Part shown: positions 43,354 to 53,691 of the stretch, piece by piece
How the letters are laid out: every line of letters begins with the position of its first letter
How positions within the stretch are numbered: position 1 is the stretch's first letter
Assembly (NCBI GenBank): GCA_963696525.1
Contig: CAVOKO010000003.1
Span: 124,001-188,000, forward strand
Source of the DNA: CAWBRT01 sp963696525
Lineage (GTDB): Bacteria > Acidobacteriota > Terriglobia > Terriglobales > Acidobacteriaceae
Length of the DNA stretch: 64,000 nucleotides
Reading direction: 5' to 3'
Position numbers and translations under genes: made by a program
Notes under the pieces: model-generated
What the model saw: the letters and a program-made list of their open reading frames with translations, nothing else
Database searches by the model: none
What the model was told of the DNA's origin: nothing

Positions 43354-44040
43354 CTAGGATGAAAACTTGTAGCCAAGCCCGGAAACGGTGAGGATCATCT
43401 GCGGCTGTTTGGGGTTATCTTCGAGTTTCTGCCGCAAGCTGGCGATGTGGACATCGACCGTACGGGTGAAGGTCTCCGCGCTGTAACCCCATACTTCTCG
43501 CAAAATTTCATCGCGGGAGAGGGTTGCACCGCGATGCTCGAAGAGATATCGCAGAAGCTGGAACTCGCGGGCCGAGAGATTGATGACACTGCCGTTTCGC
43601 GTAATCTCGGTACCGCGCAGGTCGATGCAAAGCGATCCGACCTGGCAGATTGCGTTCGGCCCCGCTGCCCGCTTTCGTCCACGCCGCAGCAGGGCTTCGA
43701 CTCGTGCCAGCAGCTCCATCATTTCGAACGGCTTCGTCAGATAGTCATCGGCGCCGAGTTTCAGGCCAACCACCTTATCGACGGTTTGCCCACGCGCCGT
43801 CAGCATCAGGATCGGGGTGGCCAGTCCGGCTTGCCGGACATCGCGGCAGACGTCGAATCCGTTCTTGCGCGGCAGCATGATGTCCAAAATGATGAGATCG
43901 TGGGTGGCCTGCATGGCGCATTGCAGTCCTGCTTCCCCGTCTTCCGCGCAATCCACCTTGTAGCCTTCGCTGAGCAGGCGATCGCTGAGTGTCATGCGCA
44001 ATGCTTCTTCGTCTTCGACCAGAAGGATGTTTTCGTCCAT
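43354..44040 (-). CDS. OmpR-family response regulator
   Basis: The 228-residue regulator has a receiver domain (DE at 11-12, phospho-acceptor Asp 53 in ILDIMLP, Lys in YLTKPF) and a winged-helix output domain (LSAREFQLLRYLFEHRG, TVDVHIASLRQKLEDNP). It lies about 100 bp downstream of the histidine kinase gene on the same strand, so the two form a two-component pair. Its neighbours suggest an envelope-stress role. Confidence 0.93.
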   Translation of the reverse strand: MDENILLVEDEEALRMTLSDRLLSEGYKVDCAEDGEAGLQCAMQATHDLIILDIMLPRKNGFDVCRDVRQAGLATPILMLTARGQTVDKVVGLKLGADDYLTKPFEMMELLARVEALLRRGRKRAAGPNAICQVGSLCIDLRGTEITRNGSVINLSAREFQLLRYLFEHRGATLSRDEILREVWGYSAETFTRTVDVHIASLRQKLEDNPKQPQMILTVSGLGYKFSS

Positions 44041-44142
44041 GCTAGACCGGATTCGCGGAAGGTGTGCTTCAGAAAGGGGCCGGGCTTCCGCGCCCGCCGA
44101 TGATCCTTAGAAATATACAGACTTTGAAATTGCCCCAGTGTT

Positions 44143-46032
44143 TCAAACCATCTTCGCTTCCGTTGCCAATGCCTCTTCCACGCCCGCGCGCTGCACCGCG
44201 CCCGCGATCGGCAGATGCAGAACAAAGCTACTGCCCTTCCCCGGCTCACTGGTGACCGTCAGCCGCCCGCCCATGGCTTCGGCAATGCTTCTTGCCAATG
44301 GCAATCCCAGCCCGGTGCCGCGAATCTGGCCGGCAGTGACCGAAGGACTACGATAAAACGGCTCAAAAATGCGCGGCAAGTCGGAGGCGGAAATCCCGGC
44401 TCCCCGGTCCATGATCGCGATTTGAATCTCATGGTCGACCGCTACGGACAGGGCACGGACCCCGAGCCAACGATTCGCGCCGCCATACTTGACGGCGTTC
44501 GTGATCAGGTTCTGCAAGCACTGCGAAAGAGCCGCCAGGTCGCCGACAGTCTGAGGCAGCCCCGCCTCGACCTGTTGCTCAACCTCGATTCCCGCCGAGT
44601 GGATCAGTCCCGCGGTGGCGCCGAAAGCGGCGTCCAGAATCTCTTGCACCGCAAGCACGCGAAGCTGGTACTGATACCGGTTCTCCCGGGTAGCCGCGAA
44701 CAGCAGGATCTGCTCAACCAACTGGATGAGTTGGCGGGTCTGGCCTTTGATCGCCTTGCCATAGCGCATCAACTGCTCTTTGTTGTCCACCACTCCATCC
44801 GCGATATTATCAGCCGCCGAGGATATGACCGCCAGCGGCGTGCGCAATTCGTGAGAAATGCCGGTCACGAAGTCCATCTGCAATTTCGCCAGACGCTGTG
44901 CCCGGTGCGTGGTGACAATCAACATTCCCATGGTAGCCGCCATCACCAGCAGCACGCCGAATCCGATCACCAGGTTGCGGCGCCGCAAACCGGCCACTGC
45001 CGCCTCCAAGGACCCGTCACGATGCTGCACCACGAGTTGCCAGTCCCGCTCATCGGGCGACAGGCGCAACGGCTCAAATCTTACCAGGCCCGAAAAACCG
45101 GTGCGAAACTCCGGACCTCTGAAATGAACTCCATCTGGCGGTCGTCCGGGAGGAGCGAGCAGAGGGCCAGAGCCTTGCCCCATGGAGCCGGATGGCGGGC
45201 CAAAGAGGTTGATCGCAGCGTCCGCCGCACCGCTGTTGCGCTTGCCGAAATCCGAATCCGAAGAATAAAGGATGCCGCCGTCCCGGCTGCCGAGAACCGC
45301 CACCCGATAAACAAAGCCCGAAGGCCCGCTGAAGTGCCGTTCCGCCAGCTCTGACAACACGTGTTGCTGGAACACGCCGGGGCTCAATTCGACGATGACC
45401 CAGTCCATCGTTTGCTCCGCGCTGGGCGATCGCGCATGGTTCGAATCAGGAACAATTACCGGGTAGGCAAGCGCTGGAACGCTTTCGGCAAACGCCCACG
45501 GAGCACGCGGACCGGGCCCACGGTTGCGCAGACGTTCCGCGGGAGCATTCGGCGGAGCTGGCCGCAAAGTAGCAGCCGTCAAGTCCGGCAAAAGCGCCCG
45601 CAGGGCTTCGTGCAGCTGCTGAAACGAGGCCGGCCATTCGGCGGGTTCGAAACGCCCGCTATCCGCATCCATTCGTCGAAGCTGAGAGAAACCGTCGGCG
45701 CGGGTGCTCCACACGAATACGTTCGCCACCATTCGCGGCACAGCCGCCGCGTGTTGCGCGGTTTGGACTTGCCGCGCATACTGCGGCCAGCGATCATGCG
45801 CATTGTCTGCGGGGATGAGCTGTAAAGGCAGGCAGATACTTGCAAGTTCGCGGTACAGATCCTGGCGAAATGCCATGACCGAGGACTGCAAACTGGCGTG
45901 CATCCGCACGCTTGCCGCTTCACTGACGTCTCGGTTCCACCGGTACTCCAGCACCGCAAGCACAATCAGGATCGCCGCCAGGCCCGCGACCACGGCCGAC
46001 CACGAGAACCGGACTTGGGGAAATGACTTCAT
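44143..46032 (-). CDS. Membrane sensor histidine kinase
   Basis: The 629-residue kinase has a membrane helix at residues 10-29, a long periplasmic region (about 30-340) with no recognised domain, a second helix near 350-375 and then HisKA (ISHELRTPL, His 394) and HATPase_c (N-box LITNAVKYG, DRGAGI, GTGLGLPLARS). The start ATG 46032 begins right before the first helix; the frame continues upstream to 46266 but has no likely coding there. It pairs with the OmpR-type regulator downstream. The signal is unknown. Confidence 0.88.
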   Translation of the reverse strand: MKSFPQVRFSWSAVVAGLAAILIVLAVLEYRWNRDVSEAASVRMHASLQSSVMAFRQDLYRELASICLPLQLIPADNAHDRWPQYARQVQTAQHAAAVPRMVANVFVWSTRADGFSQLRRMDADSGRFEPAEWPASFQQLHEALRALLPDLTAATLRPAPPNAPAERLRNRGPGPRAPWAFAESVPALAYPVIVPDSNHARSPSAEQTMDWVIVELSPGVFQQHVLSELAERHFSGPSGFVYRVAVLGSRDGGILYSSDSDFGKRNSGAADAAINLFGPPSGSMGQGSGPLLAPPGRPPDGVHFRGPEFRTGFSGLVRFEPLRLSPDERDWQLVVQHRDGSLEAAVAGLRRRNLVIGFGVLLVMAATMGMLIVTTHRAQRLAKLQMDFVTGISHELRTPLAVISSAADNIADGVVDNKEQLMRYGKAIKGQTRQLIQLVEQILLFAATRENRYQYQLRVLAVQEILDAAFGATAGLIHSAGIEVEQQVEAGLPQTVGDLAALSQCLQNLITNAVKYGGANRWLGVRALSVAVDHEIQIAIMDRGAGISASDLPRIFEPFYRSPSVTAGQIRGTGLGLPLARSIAEAMGGRLTVTSEPGKGSSFVLHLPIAGAVQRAGVEEALATEAKMV

Positions 46033-46287
46033 GAATCTATAACTCTGAAACCGTAAAATACCCTGCCATCCATTATGAAGCAAACCATCGGGTCTGACCC
46101 TGGACCTGCAAGCCTGCTTAGCCCTGCCACTCTGGATCGAGTCGGCTAGCGCTAGAATCGCTGCCGGCAGGAGGTACGCTGTAAACGATCCTGCCCGTTG
46201 GCGTCGGATCCGAACCAATGCCCAGGCAAACAGTTCGATGAAGTTGGGGCGCGAAAGGGCAGACATGTTGATGCCCGCCCTGCTTCA

Positions 46288-46758
46288 TCAATGCGCGAAC
46301 CCGAGTCCGCCGGGACCACCTGGAGGCGGACCAGGACGCCCGCCCGGGCCTTGCTGGGATTCCAGTTTTGTCAACTTGCTCTGCTGATCCGCGGTAAGGA
46401 TCTGATAGAAGGCCGCATTGGCTTTGGCCTGGAGCGAGGTGAATTGGGCTGTCAGGCTGCCGATCGTAGCCGATGCCTGGTCGATCCCCGCACTGTCGTT
46501 GTTGGTGACGGCGGTTTTGAGATTCTGCCGCGCACTCTGGAGACTGTCGTGTACCCCGGATTCGGCGGTCGCGGCATTGGTGAAGATGGTCGTCGCCTGC
46601 TGCTGCTGCGCGACGGTGAGATTCAGGACTGTCGTCATGAAATCCACGCGATGGGCCGCCATGGTTGCCGGGCTCGGCGGCTGAGGCGGGGTCTGTGCAA
46701 TCAGAAGCGTGCTGGCCACCGCAAGCACGATCAAAGCTGCCGTTTTTGCTATTTTCAT
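46288..46758 (-). CDS. Spy/CpxP-like periplasmic protein
   Basis: The 156-residue protein has a signal peptide (TAALIVLAVASTLLIAQ) and an alpha-helical body with LTVAQQQQ and LTADQQSKL, the LTxxQ motifs of the Spy/CpxP family of periplasmic chaperones and stress sensors. The tail is rich in Gly and Pro. GAAGGAG lies upstream of ATG 46758. It sits upstream of the sensor kinase on the same strand, the usual arrangement where such a protein acts as stress sensor or chaperone of the regulon. Confidence 0.78.
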   Translation of the reverse strand: MKIAKTAALIVLAVASTLLIAQTPPQPPSPATMAAHRVDFMTTVLNLTVAQQQQATTIFTNAATAESGVHDSLQSARQNLKTAVTNNDSAGIDQASATIGSLTAQFTSLQAKANAAFYQILTADQQSKLTKLESQQGPGGRPGPPPGGPGGLGFAH

Positions 46759-46855
46759 TCGTTCTCCTTCTTCTTTCCAATGATCTTCTACTGAGGTTCG
46801 CGGGGACTTGTTTGCCGCGATGCAAGTACCACGGTGGTTTGAAAAAAGCTGTCGC

Positions 46856-47300
46856 TCAATGCGCCGTCGGACGACCTCCGCGCAGATCCAGTTGCTCAAT
46901 GGCAAGCGAAAACTCCTTCATGAAGTTCGCCTTCGAGACGAACGAGTGTGCTCCGCAGGAAAAGCATTCGGCGCGCAGTTGCGGCGAATCCTCCGCCGAC
47001 ATTAAGATCAATTTGGTCCTGGGATACATCGCGGAGATGATCATTGCGGCAGCGGGACCGCTCATCGGTTGCATGTTGACGTCCATCAGAATCAGGTCGG
47101 GATCAAGCTTCGGCAACCGCGCTGACTGCATCCATGCCGCTCATCCCTGTTCCAATTATTTCGACCAGATTCTCGAACTCCAGCAGAGACCACAGCGCTT
47201 CCAGGTAATAGGCCGAGTCGTCCACGATCACGGTCTTGATCCTGCCTTCTCGAATGAGTGGCACTGGATGAACCGCGGAAATCAACCTTTGCTCATGCAT
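46856..47300 (-). CDS. Response-regulator receiver domain, frame-disrupted
   Basis: Two frames together encode one receiver domain: the start (KTVIVDDSAYYLEALWSLLE) is read from 47300, and the rest (DPDLILMDVNMQPMSGPAAAMI, ILMSAED, FVSKANF) in another frame down to 46856. The frame changes near 47110. No output domain is visible. The frameshift may be a sequencing error or the gene may be dead. It lies upstream of the Spy-like gene on the same strand. Confidence 0.7.
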
Positions 47301-47643
47301 GCTAAATCCACTCCTTGACTACGAGGTCCATGTAAACACAATGCGCGAGAACCTGCTGTAAACCATTGGGCAGTAACCTGTAAGAGCTTTGTAAGGCGGC
47401 AAAGGCGTCGGCAAATCCGGCCTTCGGCGCCAAGCGTGTGTCGCACAGACGGTTCAGTGGCCCGATCTGCCGCCCGGCAGCCGGCCCCATAGCGCGAGAC
47501 CCCTATGATGAAAGATGGCTGCCATGGCGCAGCCGGAGACTTGGGGCTTGAACTTTATGCTTTACTAGACAACGGACATTTGATATCTCTTGCACGCTGC
47601 ACATCTTAAGACAATCCAACGCAATTTCGAGGGAGATAGAACC
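47301..47643. other. Intergenic region upstream of the ABC transporter genes
   Basis: About 340 bp between the divergent receiver gene and the first substrate-binding protein. No gene or clear regulatory element is visible. It must hold the promoters for both directions. Confidence 0.45.
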
Positions 47644-48783
47644 ATGCGCAAGCTGTCCATTCTCGCCCTACTCTGGCTCGCCGCCGGAATCACTGTGAGC
47701 ACCGTCAGTCTGCACGCCGCCGATACGCTGAAGATTGGCATGGTCGCGGCTGCCACCGGCGCCGATGCCGAGTCGGGACGCTATCAGAGGCAGGGCGCCG
47801 AACTTGCGTCGCCGAAGTCAACAAAGCAGGGGGCGTGCTAGGCCGGCAGATTGAACTGGTCATTGAGGACGATCAGACCACCAATCCCGGGGCGGTGATG
47901 GCATTCAGCAAGCTGGCCGGCGATAAAGACATTCCCGCTTTTCCTGGGCACTGTGCGCAGCACGCAGATGAAGGCCATCTCGCCCGACGTGCTCAAGATC
48001 GGCAAACCAGTGATGATCGGTGGCACCGATCCGAACTCACGCACATGGGCAATCCCTGGCTGTTCCGCTTCCGCCCGAACGACAGCTACTCGGCCCGCGT
48101 GATCGCCGACTATGGCGTCAAAACGCTCGGCAAGAAGAAGTGGGCGATCGTGCATTCCACCGACGCCTTCGGCACCGCCGGCAAAGAAGTACTCTGGTCG
48201 CGGCGCTCAAGAACATGGGCATCGAGCCGGTACTGATCCAGGGCTATCCCAACAATTCGCAGGACTTCACGCCCGTAGCGCTGGCGCTTAAGCATTCGGG
48301 GGCCGACATCATGGCGACCTACATGACCTTCGAGACGGATCTTGGCATCTTTGCCAAACAACTACGGCAGCTCGGCGTCAACATGCCATGGATCGGCTCG
48401 GCCTCAACGTCGACCATAACCGCGCGCAGGCTCGCCGGACCGGCGCTGAACGGACGTTATGGCGGTGGCCGATTTCACACCGGACTCGAGCCCTGCCGCC
48501 AAAGAATATCGCCATGAAGTACGAGGCGGCTTACAAGATCGCGCCCGATTTTCTCAGCGCCTGGTCCTATGACGCGGTGCATGTGATGGCGCTGGCCATC
48601 AACAACGCCAAGAGCACCGACCCGCAGAAGATCCGGCAGGCGATCCTCGCGATCAAGGGATACAAGGGCGCCGAAGGCACTTACAACTTCGACAAGAACG
48701 GCGACGGGCTGCACGGCTACAACATCGTGAAGAACAGCGGTGGAACCATTGTATTCGACCAGCACAAGGATTTTGCTGACTAG
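47644..48783 (+). CDS. Branched-chain amino-acid-type ABC substrate-binding protein 1, frame-disrupted
   Basis: A signal peptide (LSILALLWLAAGITVSTVSLHA) is followed by a type I periplasmic-binding-protein fold of the LivJ/LivK family: IGMVAAATG, IELVIEDDQTTNPG, WAIVHSTDAFGT and YNFDKNGDGLHGYN. The frame breaks at about six points, near 47806, 47945, 48034, 48190, 48452 and 48515, several explained by one lost or gained C. It is closely similar, including at DNA level near the end, to the next gene. Ligand specificity is uncertain; amino acids, urea and aromatic acids are all known in this family. Confidence 0.8.
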
Positions 48784-48976
48784 TTGGTCTGAATTGAGAG
48801 CATTCTTCGGTCTCGTCCCCTAATCGTGGAACTCGTCGTGCGACACCCGGTGCCCGCAATTTTTCGCCAGGACTGCGCCGCAGTGTGATTGTGACCTTTA
48901 CAGGACGGTGGAAATTTGGTATCTGTTCTGTTCACCATAATTTGAAATGAAATCATAATCTCAAAGGGGTACACGC

Positions 48977-50121
48977 ATGCGTAAATGGCTCATTTTTGCC
49001 GTGCTCGGGTTCGCTGCGGCGATGACTGTGGGCGTCTTAAGCCTGCAAGCAGCCGATACCATCAAGGTTGGCGTGGTCGCGCCGCTCACCGGCCCTTCCG
49101 CTGAGATAGGGAGTTATCAGATACAGGGCGCCAAACTCGCCGTAGAAGAGATCAACAAGGCAGGAGGCGTGCTCGGCAAACCGGTCGAACTGATCATTGA
49201 AGACGATCAGACAACCAACCCCGGCGCGATCATGGCGTTCAGCAAGCTGGTCGGCAACAAGGAAATCGTTGGGTTCCTTGGTTCAGTCCGGAGCACGCAG
49301 GTGAATGCCATGTCGCCCGACGTGATCAAGGTGGGCAAGCCGGTGATGATCGGCGGTACCGATCCTGACGCTTACCCACATGGGGAATCCGTGGTACTTC
49401 CGCTTCCGGCCGAACGACAGCCTACTCGGCCCGAGTGATCGCCGACTATGGCGTCAAATCGCTCGGCAAGAAGAAATGGGCGATCGTGCACTCTACGGAC
49501 ACCTTCGGTACCAGTGGCATGAAGGCCCTGGTCGCATGCCCTCAAGAGCATGGGCGTCGACGCCGGTTCTGATCCAAGGCTATACCAACAATTCGCAGGA
49601 CTTCACGCCCGTAGCGCTCGCCCTGAAGCGCTCCGGGGCCGATGTTATGGCCAGCTACATCACCTTCGAGACGGACCTTGGCATTCTGGCGAAACAGCTC
49701 CGCCAAGTTGGGCGTGACCATTCCCTGGGTTGGTTCGGCAACCAATATGTCCACCACCGCCCTTCGGCTTGCGGGCCCGGCGCTCAACGGCACCTTCGCT
49801 GTTGCCGACTTCAATCCGGAATCGTGCCCCGCCGCCACAGGCATACGCTGACAAATATGAGGCCGCTTACAAGGGATGAGGCCCGATCACTTCAGCGCCT
49901 GGGCCTATGACGCCATGCACGTGCTGGCGCTGGCCATCAACAATGCCAAGAGCACCGACCCGGCGAAGATCCGGCAGGCGATCCTCGCGATCAAGGACTA
50001 CAAAGGCGCCGAAGGCACGTACAACTTCGACAAGAATGGAGACGGGCTGCACGGCTATAACGTGGTGAAAAACATCGACGGAAAGATTGTGTTCGACAAG
50101 CACATTGATTTCAAGGACTAA
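48977..50121 (+). CDS. Branched-chain amino-acid-type ABC substrate-binding protein 2, frame-disrupted
   Basis: This is a tandem paralogue of the previous gene. It has a signal peptide (LIFAVLGFAAAMTVGVLSLQA), IKVGVVAPLTGPSAEIG, VEEINKAGGVLGKPVELI and the same C-terminal block with KIRQAILAIK and YNFDKNGDGLHGYN. The first 135 residues are in one frame; later breaks occur near 49376, 49420, 49535, 49560, 49707 and 49830. The final part near 49876-50121 is intact. A terminator-like hairpin follows, then the permease gene. Confidence 0.8.
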
Positions 50122-50216
50122 CCCACATGTTTCAACTTTCCCCGTGGTGTTCAATCGCATCGCGGGTTGAAAGCAACCGCAGCCAGCGCAGAAGCGCAGC
50201 AACACATTGAACCGTG

Positions 50217-50245
50217 CGGGCGAGCAGCTACTCGCCCGTTTTTTT
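50217..50245 (+). terminator. Rho-independent terminator between the binding protein and permease genes
   Basis: CGGGCGAG/CTCGCCCG with a CAGCTA loop and seven T, ending 8 bp before the permease ATG. It may act as a partial terminator or attenuator so that the binding protein is made in excess over the membrane subunits. Confidence 0.85.
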
Positions 50246-50253
50246 GGTGGCCT

Positions 50254-51130
50254 ATGGGAACCGCACTCCAACTTCTCTTCACAGGACTTGGCATTGGCAG
50301 TATTTATGCGCTCGTGGCCCTGGGGTTCGTATTAATCTATCGTGCGACCAACGTGGTCAATTTTGCCCAGGGCGATTTCGCCATGCTGGGCGCTTTCTCG
50401 ATGACCGTGCTGTTGATCAATCTTGGGCTGCCCTACTGGGTTGGCATTCTGATCACGGTCGCTGCCATGGCCGCTTTTGGCGCACTCTTTAACCTTGGGG
50501 TGTATTATCCACTCCGCAACCGCAGTTTCCTGCCGGTCATCATCAGCACGATCGGCGCGTCGATTCTTCTGGAAAATGGCGTACTCGCCGCCTACGGCCC
50601 CCAGCCACAGGCCCTGCCGAGCGTATTCGAGTCGCAGGGCTTCAGCGTTGGAGCCGGTATTTTTTGACAGCCAGTACATGGTGATCCTGGTTGTGACCGT
50701 CGCCATGGTTGCCTTCCAGTACCTGCTCTTCGAGCGCACTCTCCTCGGCAAAAAGATGCAGGCGACCTCGCAGGACAAGGAAATGGCGAGCATGCTGGGC
50801 ATTCCCGTGGCTTGGATGATCATGATTACCTTCATCTACAGTGCCGTATTGGGTGGGCTCGCCGGGGTTCTGGTCGGGCCCATTCTCTTCGTTTCGGTCG
50901 GCATGGGTTCCTCGATTGCGCTCAAAGCATTTGCCGCCAGCATCATCGGCGGCTTCGGCGACGTAACTGGGGCGATTGTCGGAGGCTTGGCGCTTGGCGT
51001 CATCGAGACCTTCGGTGCGGCCTACATCTCCGTGCCTTACAAGGATGCCTTTGCCTTCCTCGCGCTGCTTGTGATTCTGCTGTTCCGGCCACAAGGCATT
51101 TTCGGTGAAAGGATTGCGGAGAAAGCATGA
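50254..51130 (+). CDS. livH: ABC transporter permease LivH, frame-disrupted
   Basis: Together two frames encode a LivH permease of about 290 residues with eight membrane helices: LLFTGLGIGSIYALVALGFVLIY at the start and ASIIGGFGDVTGAIVGGLALGVIE, with the EAA-like loop, near the end. The frame changes once at a run of six T near 50657-50662, which is a likely homopolymer error. The stop overlaps the next start (ATGA at 51127). LivH and LivM form the transmembrane channel. Confidence 0.85.
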
Positions 51131-52917
51131 GCGACCGAACCTCAGCTACAACCTCCAAGGCCGGTGGCATCACGGGCAAAGTTTTCGGCTCCGGTGTCTA
51201 TATCGTCGCGGCGGCGGCCACCATCGGATTCGTCACGCTTACGCCCTTTCCGGCATACACGGTCAATCTGCTGATGCAAGCCTCAACCTACGCGATCGCG
51301 GTGCTGGGGCTCACGATCGTACTCGGTTACAGTGGGCAGATGAATTTGGGACAGGCCGCGTTCTTCGGCCTCGGCGCTTACGGCGTGGCACTCGGCACCA
51401 CATCCTTCGGTCTGCCATTCTGGGTTGCTCTGGTGGTCGGAATGGCGGCCGCCTCGGTGGCAGGCGTAGCGCTCGGTTTGATGTCGTTGAGGCTTGGCGG
51501 CCACTACCTCGCCATGGTGACGATCAGTTTCCAGACGATTCTGTCGCTGGTGCTGACCAACTGGGTTGGATTCACCCACGGCCCCGACGGCATCTCTGGT
51601 ATCGGCCGTCCATCCCGTTTTGCCGAGAGCGGTCCTTATCTTGGTCTCTGCGTTGCAGGCCTCTACCTGGTGGGCTACCTGGTGTGGTATCTGCGCAAAA
51701 CCAAGTTGGGCCGCGCCATGCAAGCTACCCGCGACAACGAGCTCGCCGCTGGGGTCGTCGGGGTAGACACCTACCGCACAAAGGTCACCGCCTTCACCCT
51801 TTCGGCGCTGTTGGGGGGACTCGGCGGCGGCCTCTTTGCCGGTGGATTCTCCTACATCAGTCCGGACCAGTTCAGCTTTAGCGAGTCGGTCGTGTTCCTG
51901 ACCATGGCGCTGCTGGGTGGTTCGCGTTCGCCATTCGGGACCGTGTTCGGCACGGGACTCCTGATCATGCTGCCCGAGTGGCTGCGCTTTCTCAAGACCA
52001 TTTACCTGGCCGTTTACGGTGGCGCCGTGATCCTCATCATGGTGTTCATGCCGGACGGAATTTTCGGCTTCGCCGCGATAATCTGGCGAAAACTGCATCC
52101 CGTCCAGCCGCTGGCGACTGGCGAGATTCCGCCGCTGAAGCTGGAGCACACGGGCGGTCGCGAGCAACGGTCAACTACCCTCAAAATATCCGGCCTGGTA
52201 AAGCATTTCGGCGGAGTCAAGGCGGTTGACGAGGTTGACATGGCGGTCGAGCGCAACACCGTGCACGCCTTGATCGGCCCAAACGGATCGGGCAAAACCA
52301 GCTTGTTGAACGTGCTGAGCGGAATTTATCGTCCGACCGCCGGGCATATCGACTTCGATGGAGAAGACATAACTCATCTCAAGCCTTATCAGCGGGCGGG
52401 CCGCGGCCTCGGCCGTACGTTCCAAAACATACGCCTGTTCACTGACGTGAATGTGCTGGACAATGTCAAGATTGGCGCCGAGCGCCCCGGCAACGCAATT
52501 GGTGGCGGAGCTGCCCTGGAGCGCCACGCCTTGGCCGCCCTGGAATTTGTCGGGCTCGCCAATCGTGCCTCCGAGGCAGTCGGGAGCATGTCGTATGGAC
52601 ACCAGCGCCTGGTGGAGATTGCCCGCGCACTGGCGGGAAATCCCAAGCTACTGCTGCTCGACGAGCCCGGAGCGGGCCTCAACCATGCGGAAAAGGATGG
52701 GCTGGTCCTGCTGTTGGAGCGGCTCAAGGGCCAAGGCTTGACCATCGTCATCGTCGACCATGATATGCATCTGGTGGAACGGGTGGCTGACCGCATCACG
52801 GTGCTGAATTTTGGCCGTCATATCGCCGACGGAGCACCGGCAGACGTGCTGCGCAATCCCGACGTGGTCGCAGCTTATCTCGGAAAGGTGGATGAAAATG
52901 CGGCTCCTCGAGCTTGA
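51127..52917 (+). CDS. livM/livG: Fused ABC permease-ATPase (LivM-LivG)
   Basis: One 596-residue protein contains a LivM permease (about residues 1-320, eight or nine helices, with TIVLGYSGQMNLGQAAFFG) and a LivG ATPase (about 355-590): Walker A GPNGSGKT, signature SYGHQRLVEIARAL, Walker B LLLLDEPGAGL and the H-loop DHDMH. Fusion of LivM with LivG is known in several bacteria. No frameshift is seen here. It should pair with LivH and LivF. Confidence 0.93.
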   Translation: MSDRTSATTSKAGGITGKVFGSGVYIVAAAATIGFVTLTPFPAYTVNLLMQASTYAIAVLGLTIVLGYSGQMNLGQAAFFGLGAYGVALGTTSFGLPFWVALVVGMAAASVAGVALGLMSLRLGGHYLAMVTISFQTILSLVLTNWVGFTHGPDGISGIGRPSRFAESGPYLGLCVAGLYLVGYLVWYLRKTKLGRAMQATRDNELAAGVVGVDTYRTKVTAFTLSALLGGLGGGLFAGGFSYISPDQFSFSESVVFLTMALLGGSRSPFGTVFGTGLLIMLPEWLRFLKTIYLAVYGGAVILIMVFMPDGIFGFAAIIWRKLHPVQPLATGEIPPLKLEHTGGREQRSTTLKISGLVKHFGGVKAVDEVDMAVERNTVHALIGPNGSGKTSLLNVLSGIYRPTAGHIDFDGEDITHLKPYQRAGRGLGRTFQNIRLFTDVNVLDNVKIGAERPGNAIGGGAALERHALAALEFVGLANRASEAVGSMSYGHQRLVEIARALAGNPKLLLLDEPGAGLNHAEKDGLVLLLERLKGQGLTIVIVDHDMHLVERVADRITVLNFGRHIADGAPADVLRNPDVVAAYLGKVDENAAPRA

Positions 52918-53630
52918 TCAATATAACCGCCGCATACGGCAAGGTTGCGGCGCTCGACGGACTCTCCTTTCACATCGACCAGGGTGAAATCGTCGCGCTG
53001 CTCGGCGCCAATGGCGCTGGCAAAAGCACGACTCTGCGCGTTATTTCGGGACTGCTGAAACCGCGGGCGGGCACCGTGCGCTTGCTGGGCCAGACCATCT
53101 CCGGACATTCTCCCGAGTCGATTTTCCGGCTTGGCGTCGCCCATGTCCCGGAGCGCCGGCGAGTGTTTCCGGGGCTGACCGTCCGCGAGAACATCATTCT
53201 CGGCGGCGCGAATCGCCCGGGCTCCACGCGCGTCGAACTTCAGTCCGATGCCGAGCGTATGTTCGACATTTTCCCGGAACTGCGCAGTTTCGAGAATGCG
53301 CTCGGCTGGATGCTCTCCGGAGGACAGCAGCAGATGGTCGCGATCGCGCGTGGCCTGATGTCGCGTCCGAAGATCCTGTTGCTCGACGAACCCTCGCTGG
53401 GCCTTGGCCCGCTGGTCGTGCAGCAGGTCTACAAGGTCATATCCGATATCCGCCGCAACGGAACAACCTTGCTGCTGGTCGAGCAGAACGCCAACATGGC
53501 GCTCTCGGTTGCCGATCGCGGATACGTTTTGGAGACGGGCCACCTGGTTACCCAGGGCCGGCCGGACGAGCTTTGGGATAACGAGGATGTCCGCGCAGCC
53601 TACCTGGGTGGCCGCGCTCATCCAGCATAA
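52898..53630 (+). CDS. livF: ABC transporter ATPase LivF (frameshift near start)
   Basis: The 238-residue frame from 52914 has Walker A GANGAGKST, signature LSGGQQQMVAIARGL and Walker B ILLLDEPSLGLGP. The usual LivF start (LELDQITAAYGKV) is split: MRLLELDQ is read from ATG 52898 in another frame and ITAAYGKV in the main frame. One extra base near 52920 would explain this. ATG 52898 has an AAGGTGG site upstream, whereas the TTG at 52914 has none. It completes the transporter. Confidence 0.88.
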
Positions 53631-53643
53631 TCCGCGTGCGAGT

Positions 53644-53662
53644 GGGGTTCGCCGGGAACCCC
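53644..53662 (+). other. Hairpin after LivF
   Basis: GGGGTTC-N5-GAACCCC follows the LivF stop by about 13 bp, without a T-run. It overlaps a longer imperfect inverted repeat with the CCCGG downstream. It may be a weak transcript-stabilising or attenuating structure before the DUF2088 gene. Confidence 0.3.
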
Positions 53663-53691
53663 GGGCAGATTTCCCGGCAGGAGTTTTTGAT

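Noticed and set aside
52914..52916. TTG as the true start of LivF
   Set aside because: It lacks a ribosome-binding site and loses the conserved LELDQ start, which is present from ATG 52898 in another frame.
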